Source: DAOUKH01 sp034421515 (GTDB lineage Bacteria > Chloroflexota > Dehalococcoidia > SHYB01). From it: a stretch of DNA of 59,560 nucleotides. Shown in pieces: positions 48,293 to 56,976 of the stretch. Both the position numbers and the translations under genes were made by a program. Position 1 is the stretch's first letter. Each line of letters starts with the position of its first letter. Where the stretch lies: positions 1 to 59,560 of the forward strand of contig DAOUKH010000011.1 of assembly GCA_034421515.1 (NCBI GenBank). Reading direction: 5' to 3'. The notes under the pieces were generated by a model. That model did not search any database. It had not been told where the DNA came from and saw nothing but the letters and a program-made list of their open reading frames with translations.

Positions 48293-49828
48293 ATGGCTCG
48301 GACCATTGTTAGGGGCCGTTACGTCATCGTCGCTCCCAAGGCCGAAGGGAGCGATGTCCTTCAGGATGGCGCGGTCGCTTTTGAGAACGGCGTCATCGAC
48401 GATGTGGGGCCGTTCCCGGAGGTCCAAGAGCGGCACCCCGGAGCGCGGGTTCTGGGAGGGCCCGGCTACATCGTCTTGCCGGGCCTCGTGAACTCCCACC
48501 ACCACGCCAACGGGGCATCGTCGCTGCACTTCGGCATACAGGACGGGGTGTTGGAACCCTGGATCGTGCGGCGCATGGGGATGAAGCGGATCGATCCCTA
48601 CCTGAACGCGGCCTACTCGGCCATCAAGGCCCTTCGCTCCGGGACCACCACTGTGATGGCGAACCACGTGCCGGGCGCCGCCGCCACGGTAGCCGACGAC
48701 GCCGAGGCGGTGATGCGGGCCTTCGACGACGCCGGGATGCGGGCCTGCTACTCACTCTCGTGGAGGACGCAGAACCTCATCGTCTATCAGGACGACGACG
48801 AGTTCCTCAGCACCGTCCCTGAAGACCTGGCGAAGGACGTGAAGGCGCTCCTCAAAGGGGGAGAGCTACCGCCCGACGTCTATTTCGCCTTCTACGACCG
48901 TCTCCTTTCATCGCTCGGCGAATCGAGCAAGCCTCGTCTGCGTGTCGGCCTGAGCCCCTCCAACATCCAGTGGTGCTCCGACGAGTCCCTGCGGGACGTT
49001 CGGTCCTACGTCACCGACCACGGACTGGTCATTCACATGCACCTGCTGGAGACTTTCTATCAGCGAGAGTACGCGAGCCGCACCTACGGGAAGTCGGCCG
49101 TCGCGCACCTCCAGGACCTCGGCTACTTGGGCCCCGACGTCTCGCTCGCCCACTCCGTCTGGCTCACGGACCACGACATCGACATCCTGGCCGAGACCGG
49201 TGCGCAGGTCTGCCACAATGCCAGCTCCAACCTCAAGCTCCAGAGCGGGATCGCCCCGGTGGCCCGGCTCCAGGAGCGCGGCGCCACCGTCGCCCTGGGC
49301 ACGGACACCATGGCGCTGAACGACGATGACGATCTCTTCCAGGACATGCGCCTCGTCGCGCAACTTCACCGAGGTCCCGGCCTCGCGTCTCGGACACTCA
49401 CCGCCGACGAGGTCCTCACCATGGCTACGGTCAACGGCGCCGTAGCGACCGGCTTCGGCGGCACGCTCGGCTCGCTGGAGCCTGGCCGGGGTGCCGACAT
49501 GGTCCTCCTCGACGCGGAGCGCCTTCAGCGTACCGGCCTCGATGCCGTCGCCGGCCCCGTCGACGCGATTGTGTACCTCGCGAGCGGCCGCGACGTGGAC
49601 ACCGTCATCATCGATGGGCGCGTGGTCGTCGAGGAGGGGCGGGTCTTCTCCCTCGATGAAGACGACATCTCCCAACGGTTCTTCGACGAGCTCATGCGGC
49701 AGCCGACCCCGGACGAGCAGCGGCAAGCGGAGATCGCCGAGGCGCTCGTCCCCCACGTCGAGGACTTCTATCGCGATTGGCCCCTGCCGCGGACCACGCC
49801 CTATAACCTCTATCAGAGCAGGGTGTGA
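48293..49828 (+). CDS. Amidohydrolase-1 family hydrolase, TRZ/ATZ (deaminase) type
   Basis: A 511-aa metal-dependent hydrolase of the group that holds atrazine chlorohydrolase, guanine and cytosine deaminases. Motifs are LPGLVNSHHHANG (HxH on strand 1), LVIHMHLLETFYQ (strand 5 HxH/E), SLAHSVWLTDHDID (strand 6 His) and GTDTMALNDDDDLF (strand 8 Asp). It ends the amidohydrolase cluster, convergent with an MFS gene six bases away. Substrate likely a nitrogen heterocycle or amidine; not determinable further. Confidence 0.92.
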   Translation: MARTIVRGRYVIVAPKAEGSDVLQDGAVAFENGVIDDVGPFPEVQERHPGARVLGGPGYIVLPGLVNSHHHANGASSLHFGIQDGVLEPWIVRRMGMKRIDPYLNAAYSAIKALRSGTTTVMANHVPGAAATVADDAEAVMRAFDDAGMRACYSLSWRTQNLIVYQDDDEFLSTVPEDLAKDVKALLKGGELPPDVYFAFYDRLLSSLGESSKPRLRVGLSPSNIQWCSDESLRDVRSYVTDHGLVIHMHLLETFYQREYASRTYGKSAVAHLQDLGYLGPDVSLAHSVWLTDHDIDILAETGAQVCHNASSNLKLQSGIAPVARLQERGATVALGTDTMALNDDDDLFQDMRLVAQLHRGPGLASRTLTADEVLTMATVNGAVATGFGGTLGSLEPGRGADMVLLDAERLQRTGLDAVAGPVDAIVYLASGRDVDTVIIDGRVVVEEGRVFSLDEDDISQRFFDELMRQPTPDEQRQAEIAEALVPHVEDFYRDWPLPRTTPYNLYQSRV

Positions 49829-49834
49829 GGGCCG

Positions 49835-51112
49835 CTAACCCGGCCTCGGCCGCTCCGCCGGTATTCTCCCCCACAGCGACCGCATCGTCAGGCCGACGAG
49901 GACGAGGAGCGCGAGCCCGATCACGGCGTTGAGCCTCATGGCGAAGGCGGCATCCGTTGCGTCGGCGATGGCTCCGGTCATGAGGGCCCCGAGCGGCCCC
50001 GTGCCGATGCCCATGCTCATAGCCCCGAGGGCCCTTCCCCGCATCTCGGGCCGCGCCACCAGCATGACGATCGTGCCCTGCATCGTGACGAAGCCCGCCA
50101 CGCCTACCCCTCCCAGGAGCATGAGGAGAAAGGAGAGCGGGTAGGTCGTCGAGAAAGAGAAGGCAAGCAGTCCCAAAATGGCGATCACCGACCCCGTGAG
50201 ATAGACGCGGCCTTGGTGACGAATGGCGGGCGCTGCGGCGATCATGAAAGCGCCGAGCAGCGCCCCGACGGCGTCCGCTGCCAGCAGTATCCCCATCAGC
50301 CCGCCGCCGACGTCCAGTACCTCGCGGGCGACGATTGGGACCATTTGGGTGATCGGGACGAGCTGGAGGTTGACGACGGCGGTCACGACCACTGCGGCCA
50401 GGATCACCTGCTCCCTTCGGGCGTAACGGAGCCCCTCCCAGAGACCCCGTGGCGAGATGGACGAGGTTGCCGACGGCCTTCGCACGGTGGCCGGCAGCCG
50501 GAGGAAGACGAAGATCGAGAGGGTGAGCGCATAGAGCCCCATCACGAACGGATAGCCGCCGGAGACTCCCACCCAGGCGATCAGACCGCCTGCTACGGCC
50601 GGTCCGATTATCCTGCTCGCCAGCAGAGCCATCGACTCTATCGCTATTGCGTTGGTGACCCTCGATTCGTCCACAAACAGGTCCTGAATGGCGGAGCGCC
50701 GCGTAGGCAGCTCGATGGACCATCCCACGCCGATGACAACCACCACCAAGTAGGCATGCCAGGCCTTCTCGGCGCCGGCCGCCAGGACCAGTGTCATGGC
50801 AAGGCCCGCTAGCGCAGCCGCCGCCGCCGTCACCGTGATCAGCTTGCGGCGGTCGAAGCGCTCTCCCAGCGCCCCGCCCAGAGGCCCAACGGCCAGCATG
50901 GGGATGACGTGAAAGAATCCGATCAGCGATACCTGAAAGGGCGAGTCCGTGAGCGTGAGCACGAGCCAGACGAGCAGCGTCACCTGCATCCAGCGGCAGG
51001 TGAGCACCAGGAATGTGGCCGCCCAGAGAAGGCGGAAGTTTCGGTTCTCGAATGCTTGAAGCGTGCCGAGAGACAGCCGAGCGAACCGACCGGTCGGCGG
51101 CGTTCCCGCCAT
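49835..51112 (-). CDS. MFS transporter (MFS_3, multidrug or siderophore exporter type)
   Basis: A 425-aa 12-span protein. It starts FENRNFRLLWAATFLVLTCRWMQ, has the loop 2-3 motif GGALGERFDRRKLI and the internal repeat MRGRALGAMSMGIGTGPLGALMTG, which fits the MFS_3/EntS-like efflux group. ATG is six bases behind AGAGGA. It follows a crotonase by 28 bases. Confidence 0.92.
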   Translation of the reverse strand: MAGTPPTGRFARLSLGTLQAFENRNFRLLWAATFLVLTCRWMQVTLLVWLVLTLTDSPFQVSLIGFFHVIPMLAVGPLGGALGERFDRRKLITVTAAAAALAGLAMTLVLAAGAEKAWHAYLVVVVIGVGWSIELPTRRSAIQDLFVDESRVTNAIAIESMALLASRIIGPAVAGGLIAWVGVSGGYPFVMGLYALTLSIFVFLRLPATVRRPSATSSISPRGLWEGLRYARREQVILAAVVVTAVVNLQLVPITQMVPIVAREVLDVGGGLMGILLAADAVGALLGAFMIAAAPAIRHQGRVYLTGSVIAILGLLAFSFSTTYPLSFLLMLLGGVGVAGFVTMQGTIVMLVARPEMRGRALGAMSMGIGTGPLGALMTGAIADATDAAFAMRLNAVIGLALLVLVGLTMRSLWGRIPAERPRPG

Positions 51113-51140
51113 CAGATATCCTCTGGACTTGCTCCGGCGA

Positions 51141-51980
51141 TTAGTCCGGATCGTCTTCGGGCCGCAGATGAGGCGGAGGTCGCTTCTCCGCGAACGCCTT
51201 GGGGCCCTCGGGATTCGCGATGGGCGCGGATCCCAGGTAACCATAGCGCAGGGCGCGGTCCAGGTCGGTGCCCACCGAAGCGTCGATGATGGCCTTGGCC
51301 GTGGCGAGAGCCTCGGGGCGCCGCCGGGCAATACGGGCGGCGAGGTCGACGGCGCCATCCAACAGGCTGTCGGAAGGGAAGACCTCCTGCGCGAGGCCGA
51401 TGCGCACGGCCAGGGAGCCGTCTATCGTTTCGCCACTCAGTACGAGGCGCTTCGCCCAGGCCGGTCCAACGATCCGGGCCAGGCGTACCCCACCCCCGGC
51501 GGTCCCCATCTCGCCCAGGTTGGTGACCTCGAGATCGCTCAACTGGGCGGTCTCGGCCACGAGCCGGATGTCGCACGATAGGGCCAGCTGAATGCCGCCG
51601 GCGGTGCAGACGCCATCGATGGCAGCGATGGACGGCTTGGGCATCGTCTCCAACCGCCGGCTGATGTCGGCCTCGTCGTTGCCGAAGCTCCGTCCCGTCA
51701 GGACGGCGACTGCGGTCGCCGCCTTCTCGGCAGCCGACATCTCGGGCTGCTCCGCGACCTCCTTGAGGTCGTCGCCCGAGCAGAACGCCGGCCGGCCATC
51801 CGGCCGCGGCGCGCCGGTAATGACAAGGGCGCCGACCGAGTCGTCGGCCTCGATCTCGCCCAGCACATGCGCCAGCTCGTCACGCGTCCGCTTCGCCAGC
51901 GCGTTAAGGCGATGGGGACGATTGAGTGTCACGACCGCGACGCGGCCCCTCTTCTCGTAGATGAGGTCCTCGTAGTTCAC
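51141..51980 (-). CDS. Enoyl-CoA hydratase/isomerase family protein
   Basis: A 279-aa crotonase. GTG 51980 behind GGGAGGGAA is the best start. It has AVVTLNRPHRLNALA, oxyanion loops RPAFCSGDDLKEV and DGVCTAGGIQLALSCD, Gln at the first catalytic Glu position and Glu at the second (LSDLEVTNLG). Upstream DNA belongs to the mobile island, so its native promoter may have been displaced by insertion. Confidence 0.9.
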   Translation of the reverse strand: MNYEDLIYEKRGRVAVVTLNRPHRLNALAKRTRDELAHVLGEIEADDSVGALVITGAPRPDGRPAFCSGDDLKEVAEQPEMSAAEKAATAVAVLTGRSFGNDEADISRRLETMPKPSIAAIDGVCTAGGIQLALSCDIRLVAETAQLSDLEVTNLGEMGTAGGGVRLARIVGPAWAKRLVLSGETIDGSLAVRIGLAQEVFPSDSLLDGAVDLAARIARRRPEALATAKAIIDASVGTDLDRALRYGYLGSAPIANPEGPKAFAEKRPPPHLRPEDDPD

Positions 51981-52066
51981 CTGTTCCCTCCCAGGAGTCG
52001 TCCCCACGGGAGTGCGGGGCGGTCATCAAGGATCCCGGCGTTCTGCTAACGGGCCTCCTTGACTTC

Positions 52067-53845
52067 TCAAGCGGGGGTGAAGGCCGACGGTGGAGCTGTC
52101 GTGGCCGGTCGAGCTTGATGACAGGCAAGACCGCAGTCGGAGCTGATGGTCACAATAAAGGACGGGGGGGTCGAATACAATCCGCAGGCCAACTGTGGCC
52201 GTGTCTTAGGCCAACCAGGCGCCCCGGGTCGCCACGGGGTCAATGGGGAAACCAGTCTGCCGTACGCGTAGGCCGCGAGTGGTACCCCTGACTGGACAAA
52301 ATCAAGAACCGAGGCCCCCTCACTGGTCACACCATCCGACGGCATGGGGATGGTGTACGTGAGGGTAGCCTCGTCTCCCACGACCTCGACGCCCTTGACG
52401 AAGTTCCGGATGAGGGCCTTCCGCTCGGGGATCGTCCCTTCCTGCAGGAACTCGCGGAAGTCCGCAACGTATTCCTTGATCTGCTCGGTGGTGGGAAGCT
52501 CCACTCGCCGCTGCTCCAGCTGAGCGGTGACCTCCTCACGCGCAGCCGTTAGCTGTTCCTCGCGATGCTTCAGTGCGAGGATGCGCGGCGACAGGATGTC
52601 CAAGGTCAGCTCGCTCTTCTCGAGGGCCTCGTAGAGCCGCTCCAGTCTCGCACTCACGTCCGCGAGCTCGGCATCTATCGGCTGAAGTCTCCCGGCTATC
52701 TCGCTGGCCATCGCGTCGATCTCCTCGGCGACCAGGGTCACCAGCTCGGTGATGGTCTCGTCGGTGAGGATGCGCTCCTTGATCTTGTCGAGGATGAATG
52801 ACTCCGCCTTGGCAGCGTTCAGGTAGCGAGCCGTGCAGGTTCCCGCGCCTTCCCGGTGCAGCGTGCCGCAGACGTAATAGGCGAACTGGCCGCTCTTGGC
52901 TGCCTGGCCGGTGTAGGGCCTGCCGCACACACCGCAGCGCAGGAGCCCGCTGAGCAGAAACTTGCTGCCCACCGTGCCGGGCCGCTGCACTGCCGGAGCC
53001 CGCTCCCGCAGGGCCTGCTGGACCTTGTCGAACAGCTCCCGCGGTACTAGGGCTTCCCAAGCCCCCTCCACTCGTACCGGGTCGGCGGGCACCTCTCCCT
53101 TGGAGGTGCGCCCCCAGACACAGGTCCCGGTATAGGTCTCGTTGGTCAGGAGGTAGTGGATGCCGGCCTTGTGCCAGCGCTTGCCCCGGTTGGTGATGCC
53201 GCGGTTGTTGAGGTCGCGGCAGATTTCCTTGAGGCCGTTGCCACGAAGCGAGCTCTCGAAGACTTCCTTCACGATAGGAGCGGCCACCGGGTCGACCTCC
53301 AGGGTGGGACGCTCCTTCCCCCCGTCCCTGACCTTGACGCGGTTGTAGCCGAAGGGGGCCCTGGAGGCGAGGAAGAAGCCGCGTGAGGCGGCCTCGCGCA
53401 TGCCCCGAACGACCTCCTGGGCCAAATTCTCTGAATAAAACTCGTCCACGCTCTCGATGATGGCTTCCATGAGTTTGCCGGTAGGGGAGTCGTCGGCGTG
53501 CTCGGTGATGGAGACCACCCGGATGCCCTTTCTGCGGAGCATGGACTTGAAGGCGACGGCATGCTCGCGCTTACGGGTGAAGCGCGAGAACTTCCAGACG
53601 AGGATGACCTGGAAGGGGGCGTTCGGACGACCGCCCGCCTCGATCATCTTGCGGAACTGGGGCCGGTCGGCGACGCGGCCGCTCTCGGCCTCGTCCACGT
53701 ATTCGCGCGTGACGGTGTAGCCGTTCTTGTCGGCGTGGTCGCGCAGTGCCCTGAGCTGGGCGGCCACGGACAGGTCCACGTCCTGGCGGTCGCTGGAGAC
53801 CCGGGCGTAGAGTGCCGCCGGCGTCGGGGATTGTGGATGTTGCAT
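52067..53845 (-). CDS. Large serine recombinase (site-specific integrase/resolvase family)
   Basis: A 592-aa recombinase, ATG behind GGGAGG. The catalytic N-terminal domain has AALYARVSSDRQ (Ser17 nucleophile) and VILVWKFSRFTRKREHAVAF. The recombinase domain (from about residue 155) contains APFGYNRVKV and GIHYLLTNETYTG. A zinc ribbon follows (LLRCGVCGRPYTG with a later YYVCGTLHREGAGTC), then a coiled coil (LADVSARLERLYEALEKSEL). The last 75 residues after VLDFVQSGVPL are Pro/Ala-rich without family features and may be read-through of flanking DNA. It should integrate and excise the island. Confidence 0.94.
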   Translation of the reverse strand: MQHPQSPTPAALYARVSSDRQDVDLSVAAQLRALRDHADKNGYTVTREYVDEAESGRVADRPQFRKMIEAGGRPNAPFQVILVWKFSRFTRKREHAVAFKSMLRRKGIRVVSITEHADDSPTGKLMEAIIESVDEFYSENLAQEVVRGMREAASRGFFLASRAPFGYNRVKVRDGGKERPTLEVDPVAAPIVKEVFESSLRGNGLKEICRDLNNRGITNRGKRWHKAGIHYLLTNETYTGTCVWGRTSKGEVPADPVRVEGAWEALVPRELFDKVQQALRERAPAVQRPGTVGSKFLLSGLLRCGVCGRPYTGQAAKSGQFAYYVCGTLHREGAGTCTARYLNAAKAESFILDKIKERILTDETITELVTLVAEEIDAMASEIAGRLQPIDAELADVSARLERLYEALEKSELTLDILSPRILALKHREEQLTAAREEVTAQLEQRRVELPTTEQIKEYVADFREFLQEGTIPERKALIRNFVKGVEVVGDEATLTYTIPMPSDGVTSEGASVLDFVQSGVPLAAYAYGRLVSPLTPWRPGAPGWPKTRPQLACGLYSTPPSFIVTISSDCGLACHQARPATTAPPSAFTPA

Positions 53846-53874
53846 GTTGGTTTCCTCCCTCTATGTTTTCCTAG

Positions 53875-54126
53875 CTAGTCTGGCGAGTCTTCGGCTCGAT
53901 GCTCATCCACCAGTTGCTCCACGTCTTCGAATGCGATGCCCCGTTCACGAGCACGCAGCCTTCCGTAGCGTTGAAGCCGTCTCCACTCCCGCTCCTCCAT
54001 GTACACCCGCAGGGCCTCGCGCACGAGCTCGCTCATGGTGCGCCCCTCCTCCTTCATGACCTGCCGAACCTGCTCCGCCATGTCCGGGGGTAGGGAGAAG
54101 GTGATCGTCTTGGTGGTTCTCGTCAT
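53875..54126 (-). CDS. Ribbon-helix-helix (CopG/MetJ-type) DNA-binding protein
   Basis: An 83-aa protein: TKTITFSLPPDMAEQVRQVMK is the beta-strand and first helix, EEGRTMSELVREALRVYMEE the second helix. A charged C-terminal helix follows. The family is usually the antitoxin of a PIN or ParE toxin pair, but the next gene, 29 bases on, is the recombinase, with no toxin. It could be a repressor of the recombinase operon or a toxin-less relic. It has its own promoter. Confidence 0.88.
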   Translation of the reverse strand: MTRTTKTITFSLPPDMAEQVRQVMKEEGRTMSELVREALRVYMEEREWRRLQRYGRLRARERGIAFEDVEQLVDEHRAEDSPD

Positions 54127-54157
54127 GGCTGCAAAGCCTTACTTCGTCTTACTCTGC

Positions 54158-54187
54158 ATCATGGGTCATCCGTAGGTCTGCTGTCAA
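54158..54187 (-). promoter_or_regulatory. Promoter for the RHH-recombinase operon
   Basis: On the minus strand a perfect TTGACA and CATGAT are 18 bases apart, with transcription near 54151, 25 bases before the RHH gene. The rest of the gap up to 54362 shows no convincing gene. Confidence 0.55.
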
Positions 54188-54362
54188 GGAGGCGATGTCA
54201 CGCAGGCGTACCGAAAAGCTACGACGCTTAGGAGAGTGTTTCCTTATGCCAGATAGGACAAACAGAAGCTCGCTTGCGTGCCCTGCAAAGTTGGAGGGGT
54301 CTTCCCTTTCTCCACCATACTGGACGCTCACGACACATCCGTTTCACCTTTGCTTGGTCACA

Positions 54363-56391
54363 CTACTTGAGCGCTCGATTTACTCGCTTGATGAGCTCTA
54401 CCCATGAGCCTCGTTCTTCTTCCGTAAGATCTGCGGCGCAGTGTTCGCGAGTCCAGCGAAGGTAGGCCTTGGCGAGTCGATACTTTGAGAAGTCCCCTAT
54501 CTCAGCGGCGAAGATATCGGCAATTGGTCGCTTGGGATGCTTGGCGGCTATTTCGGTGACATCCCAGCCAAGCTCGGATTGGGCAATGCCAACGAGAGTA
54601 TGTCGAAGGAGATCTTCGATCTCGGGCTTGCTGACCGGGCCGGAGTAAACATCGGCGGTGCGGAGAATGTTCTTGTTCCCAAGAGTGTGGATGAGTGTCT
54701 CCTGTTTGGCAGCCTGGTCCCCTGCGTTGTCGGAATCCAGCAGAGCGGCCACCTTAAGGTTGTTCGCATGCAGGATGGTGGCAAAGTACACAACCTTGCC
54801 GGCGGTGTTCGCTGGGAGTAGTGCGATCTTCCGGTTAAGGTCTGCCAGGCTGTCATCGCGCAACAGGAGCGCAGTGGATTCGAAGTACCAGAAGTCGGTG
54901 AGTCCTTCCAGAACCAAGTTACGTTGCTGTGCAAACAGGCTCTGAGCGAGATCGTAGCCGAGTGCTTCTTGTAGTGGTAGCAAGGCAGCTGGGTCGCTTG
55001 CAGTAACACTGGTGTGCACCTTGGTACCGTTGTCGCGGTCGACCATCTCCACCACGCGAACCATATCGAGTTCCTCGGGTCCTACCAGGAAGGGCGAATG
55101 CGTCGTGTAGAGCGTCTGATTGTCTTCGGCGAGTCGCGAGACCGTCTGTCGGAAGTCACGTTGCTTGAGGCCATGTAGGCTTAGCCCAGGTTCGTCTAGC
55201 AGAAGGATGGCGTTGTCATGGGCATCTTCGGCTTCGGCGAAGAAGACAACGAAGAACGACACCAGCCACTGAAAACCGGCGGAGCGCTGGTCGACTTCAA
55301 TCTGGACGCCAAGTTCGTCTTGAATGACTACCTTGAGATACTGGCCGTCCGCCTTTATCAATACAGTGTCTGCTTCTGGGCGAATGGGATTTGGATTCCA
55401 AATCGAGCGAATCTCGTCGGTGAGCCGAACGCTAGCGGCGTTTAATTGGATATCGCGCTCGTCGAGTTGGTTACGATAGCTTTCGAAAGCATCAGGATCG
55501 TCCCCTGGGTCGGGAGCGTCTCCGAGGTCCGCGAGTTCGCGGGCATCGAACCCAAGGAGCTTAAGTAGGCACAGGTTCCCGTAGTCGTAGCGGTCATCGT
55601 CCAAGAGGTTCTGGTCGACGCGATCAGCAAGATGCCGAAGGTGCAGGTTGGGGCGAACCCGGAAGTAGTTGTTGAAGTATACGAACACCGGCAGCCGACT
55701 GTTGAGCTCCGTGAGGGCCGTGCGGCGCTGCTCGGATATCCGTGTGTACTCGAGGAGACGAGTATGGCGTTCGTCCTGGGCCGTATCGTTCTCATCGACG
55801 AACGCGTTGACCAAGTCGAGCCAGTTGCGCAAGTCATCTGCACGGTCGCCGTCGATTCTTGTAGTCCCAACTCGCCAGTCCGCTATTAGATCGTCGAGCT
55901 GCTCCTCGAGTCCCGGTTCGCCGTCCTCTTGACGTTCAGCTGCACGATCGCCGACATGGGACGCCAGACGTTTCAAATCCTTTCGGATCTCCTCACTGAA
56001 CACGACGACCTCCGGACCGCCGTTGAGCGTGTGCGTTGACCTATTGCTAAGGTATCTGGTGTAGCTGTATTCAGTCGCACCGAAGCCATCCGGTAGCAGT
56101 GCAAGGTCGTCGGGCTCAAGCGCGAACCGCGCGGAAGTGACCGAGATATTACTGGGATCTAGCCGGCCTGACTGGATGTCGGCGTTGTAGAGCTTCCGTG
56201 GGTAGTCCCGTAGAGGGTCGAACTTCTTCACTCCATCGGGGGGGGGGGTTGATCTGCTGGAGCGCCTCAAGCACGGCGGTCTTGCCAGCCTCATTAGGCC
56301 CCACCAGTATCGTCTTGGCCTGTTCGACCTCGAACCACCCCGTGTCTCGGACACACCGATAGTTCTGGACTCGCACGTGCGTGAGCCTCAT
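54363..56391 (-). CDS. OLD-family ATPase/TOPRIM endonuclease, frame broken at a poly-C tract
   Basis: The coding region begins at ATG 56391 (behind GGAGGGG) with MRLTHVRVQNYRCV and Walker A GPNEAGKT (residues 31-38), then loses frame in a run of eleven C. Continuing one frame over gives the other ~625 residues: NAILLLDEPGLSLHG (Walker B), LYTTHSPFLV, and a TOPRIM-like region with NLVLEGLTDFWYFE and ALLDSDNAGDQAAK. Ten C would give an intact protein of 675 aa. Class 1 OLD nucleases, including GajA of Gabija, have this ATPase-TOPRIM order and defend against phage. No helicase partner is present. Error, pseudogene or phase variation are all possible. Confidence 0.88.
56238..56248 (-). repeat. 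Homopolymer tract of 11 C in the OLD-type gene
   Basis: Eleven G on the plus strand (C in the coding strand) at codons 48-51, encoding INPPP. The reading frame is restored by a length of ten or thirteen. Confidence 0.95.
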
Positions 56392-56681
56392 CGTCGCCCC
56401 TCCAGAGTAGCAGTCATGTAGCGGTCTCCAAGCGTTACAGTCAGCACCTTCCATGCTCTCTCTTGAAGCGGGGCTAGAGTGCTCGCAATCGCCATTGTTT
56501 GCCCTCCGCGGTCGTACCGCGCTCACGGGACCAATGATAACTTGGATCTCCCTTCTCGGCTCCCCAGCTACCAGACCTTCCACGTCAAAGCGCCGCAACT
56601 TGCAAGCCAGCGGTTGGCGGCTAACAGTCAAGGGGTCCGTGCATGGCCCGCCGAAAGGGCTCAGAGGCCCGTACGGCGCCG

Positions 56682-56877
56682 CTACGGGGCCCGTCTCGTC
56701 GCGTGAGAGAATGCGAGGCGAGGGCACAGCGCGGGGAGTTCTACGAACGTCTGTTCAGCCGGGGTCTGGGCCTGAATCGGGTTGGCCGAGGACAGTCCCA
56801 ACAGCGCGGCGATCAGGGCCAGCAGCACAAGAAGCGGCAGGCGACGAAACGGGAGCGGGTTTATCACAAACGAATCC
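56682..56877 (-). pseudogene. N-terminal fragment of a secreted protein, cut off at the island edge
   Basis: From GTG 56877 the frame reads VINPLPFRRLPLLVLLALIAALL, then GLSSANPIQAQTPAEQTF: a clear signal peptide with a likely cleavage after AQA. After about 40 residues the sequence becomes unstructured (VELPALCPRLAF) and stops. The break falls near 56740, where the mobile island may begin. The gene is downstream of, and co-directional with, the DUF3352 gene. The 290 bases from 56392 to here hold nothing else recognisable. Confidence 0.45.
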
Positions 56878-56976
56878 CGAAGAACTCGGGGGTCCGTGAC
56901 AGATGTTTCATTCTGCCTTCTAAACCGAGCGTTCTGACAAGGTGCCATCTTCATGGAATGGATATGAGTTCCATCG

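Larger units (their letters stand above)
52037..56749. mobile_element. Integrated island carrying a large serine recombinase and an OLD-type nuclease
   Basis: The segment differs from its surroundings: genes of mobile or defence type, lower GC from about 54.1 to 56.5 kb, and a truncated host-type ORF at the right edge. Imperfect 15-base repeats (GGCGTTCTGCTAACG at 52037 and GGAGTTCTACGAACG at 56735; 12 of 15 match) are possible recombination remnants but could be chance, so the limits are approximate. Confidence 0.5.

Noticed and set aside
54149..54331. 60-codon minus-strand frame upstream of the RHH gene
   Set aside because: It overlaps the predicted RHH promoter, has no ribosome site and no recognisable features.
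54363..56391. Gabija system
   Set aside because: The ATPase-TOPRIM order fits GajA, but no UvrD-like GajB helicase is next to it; an isolated class 1 OLD nuclease is the safer name.
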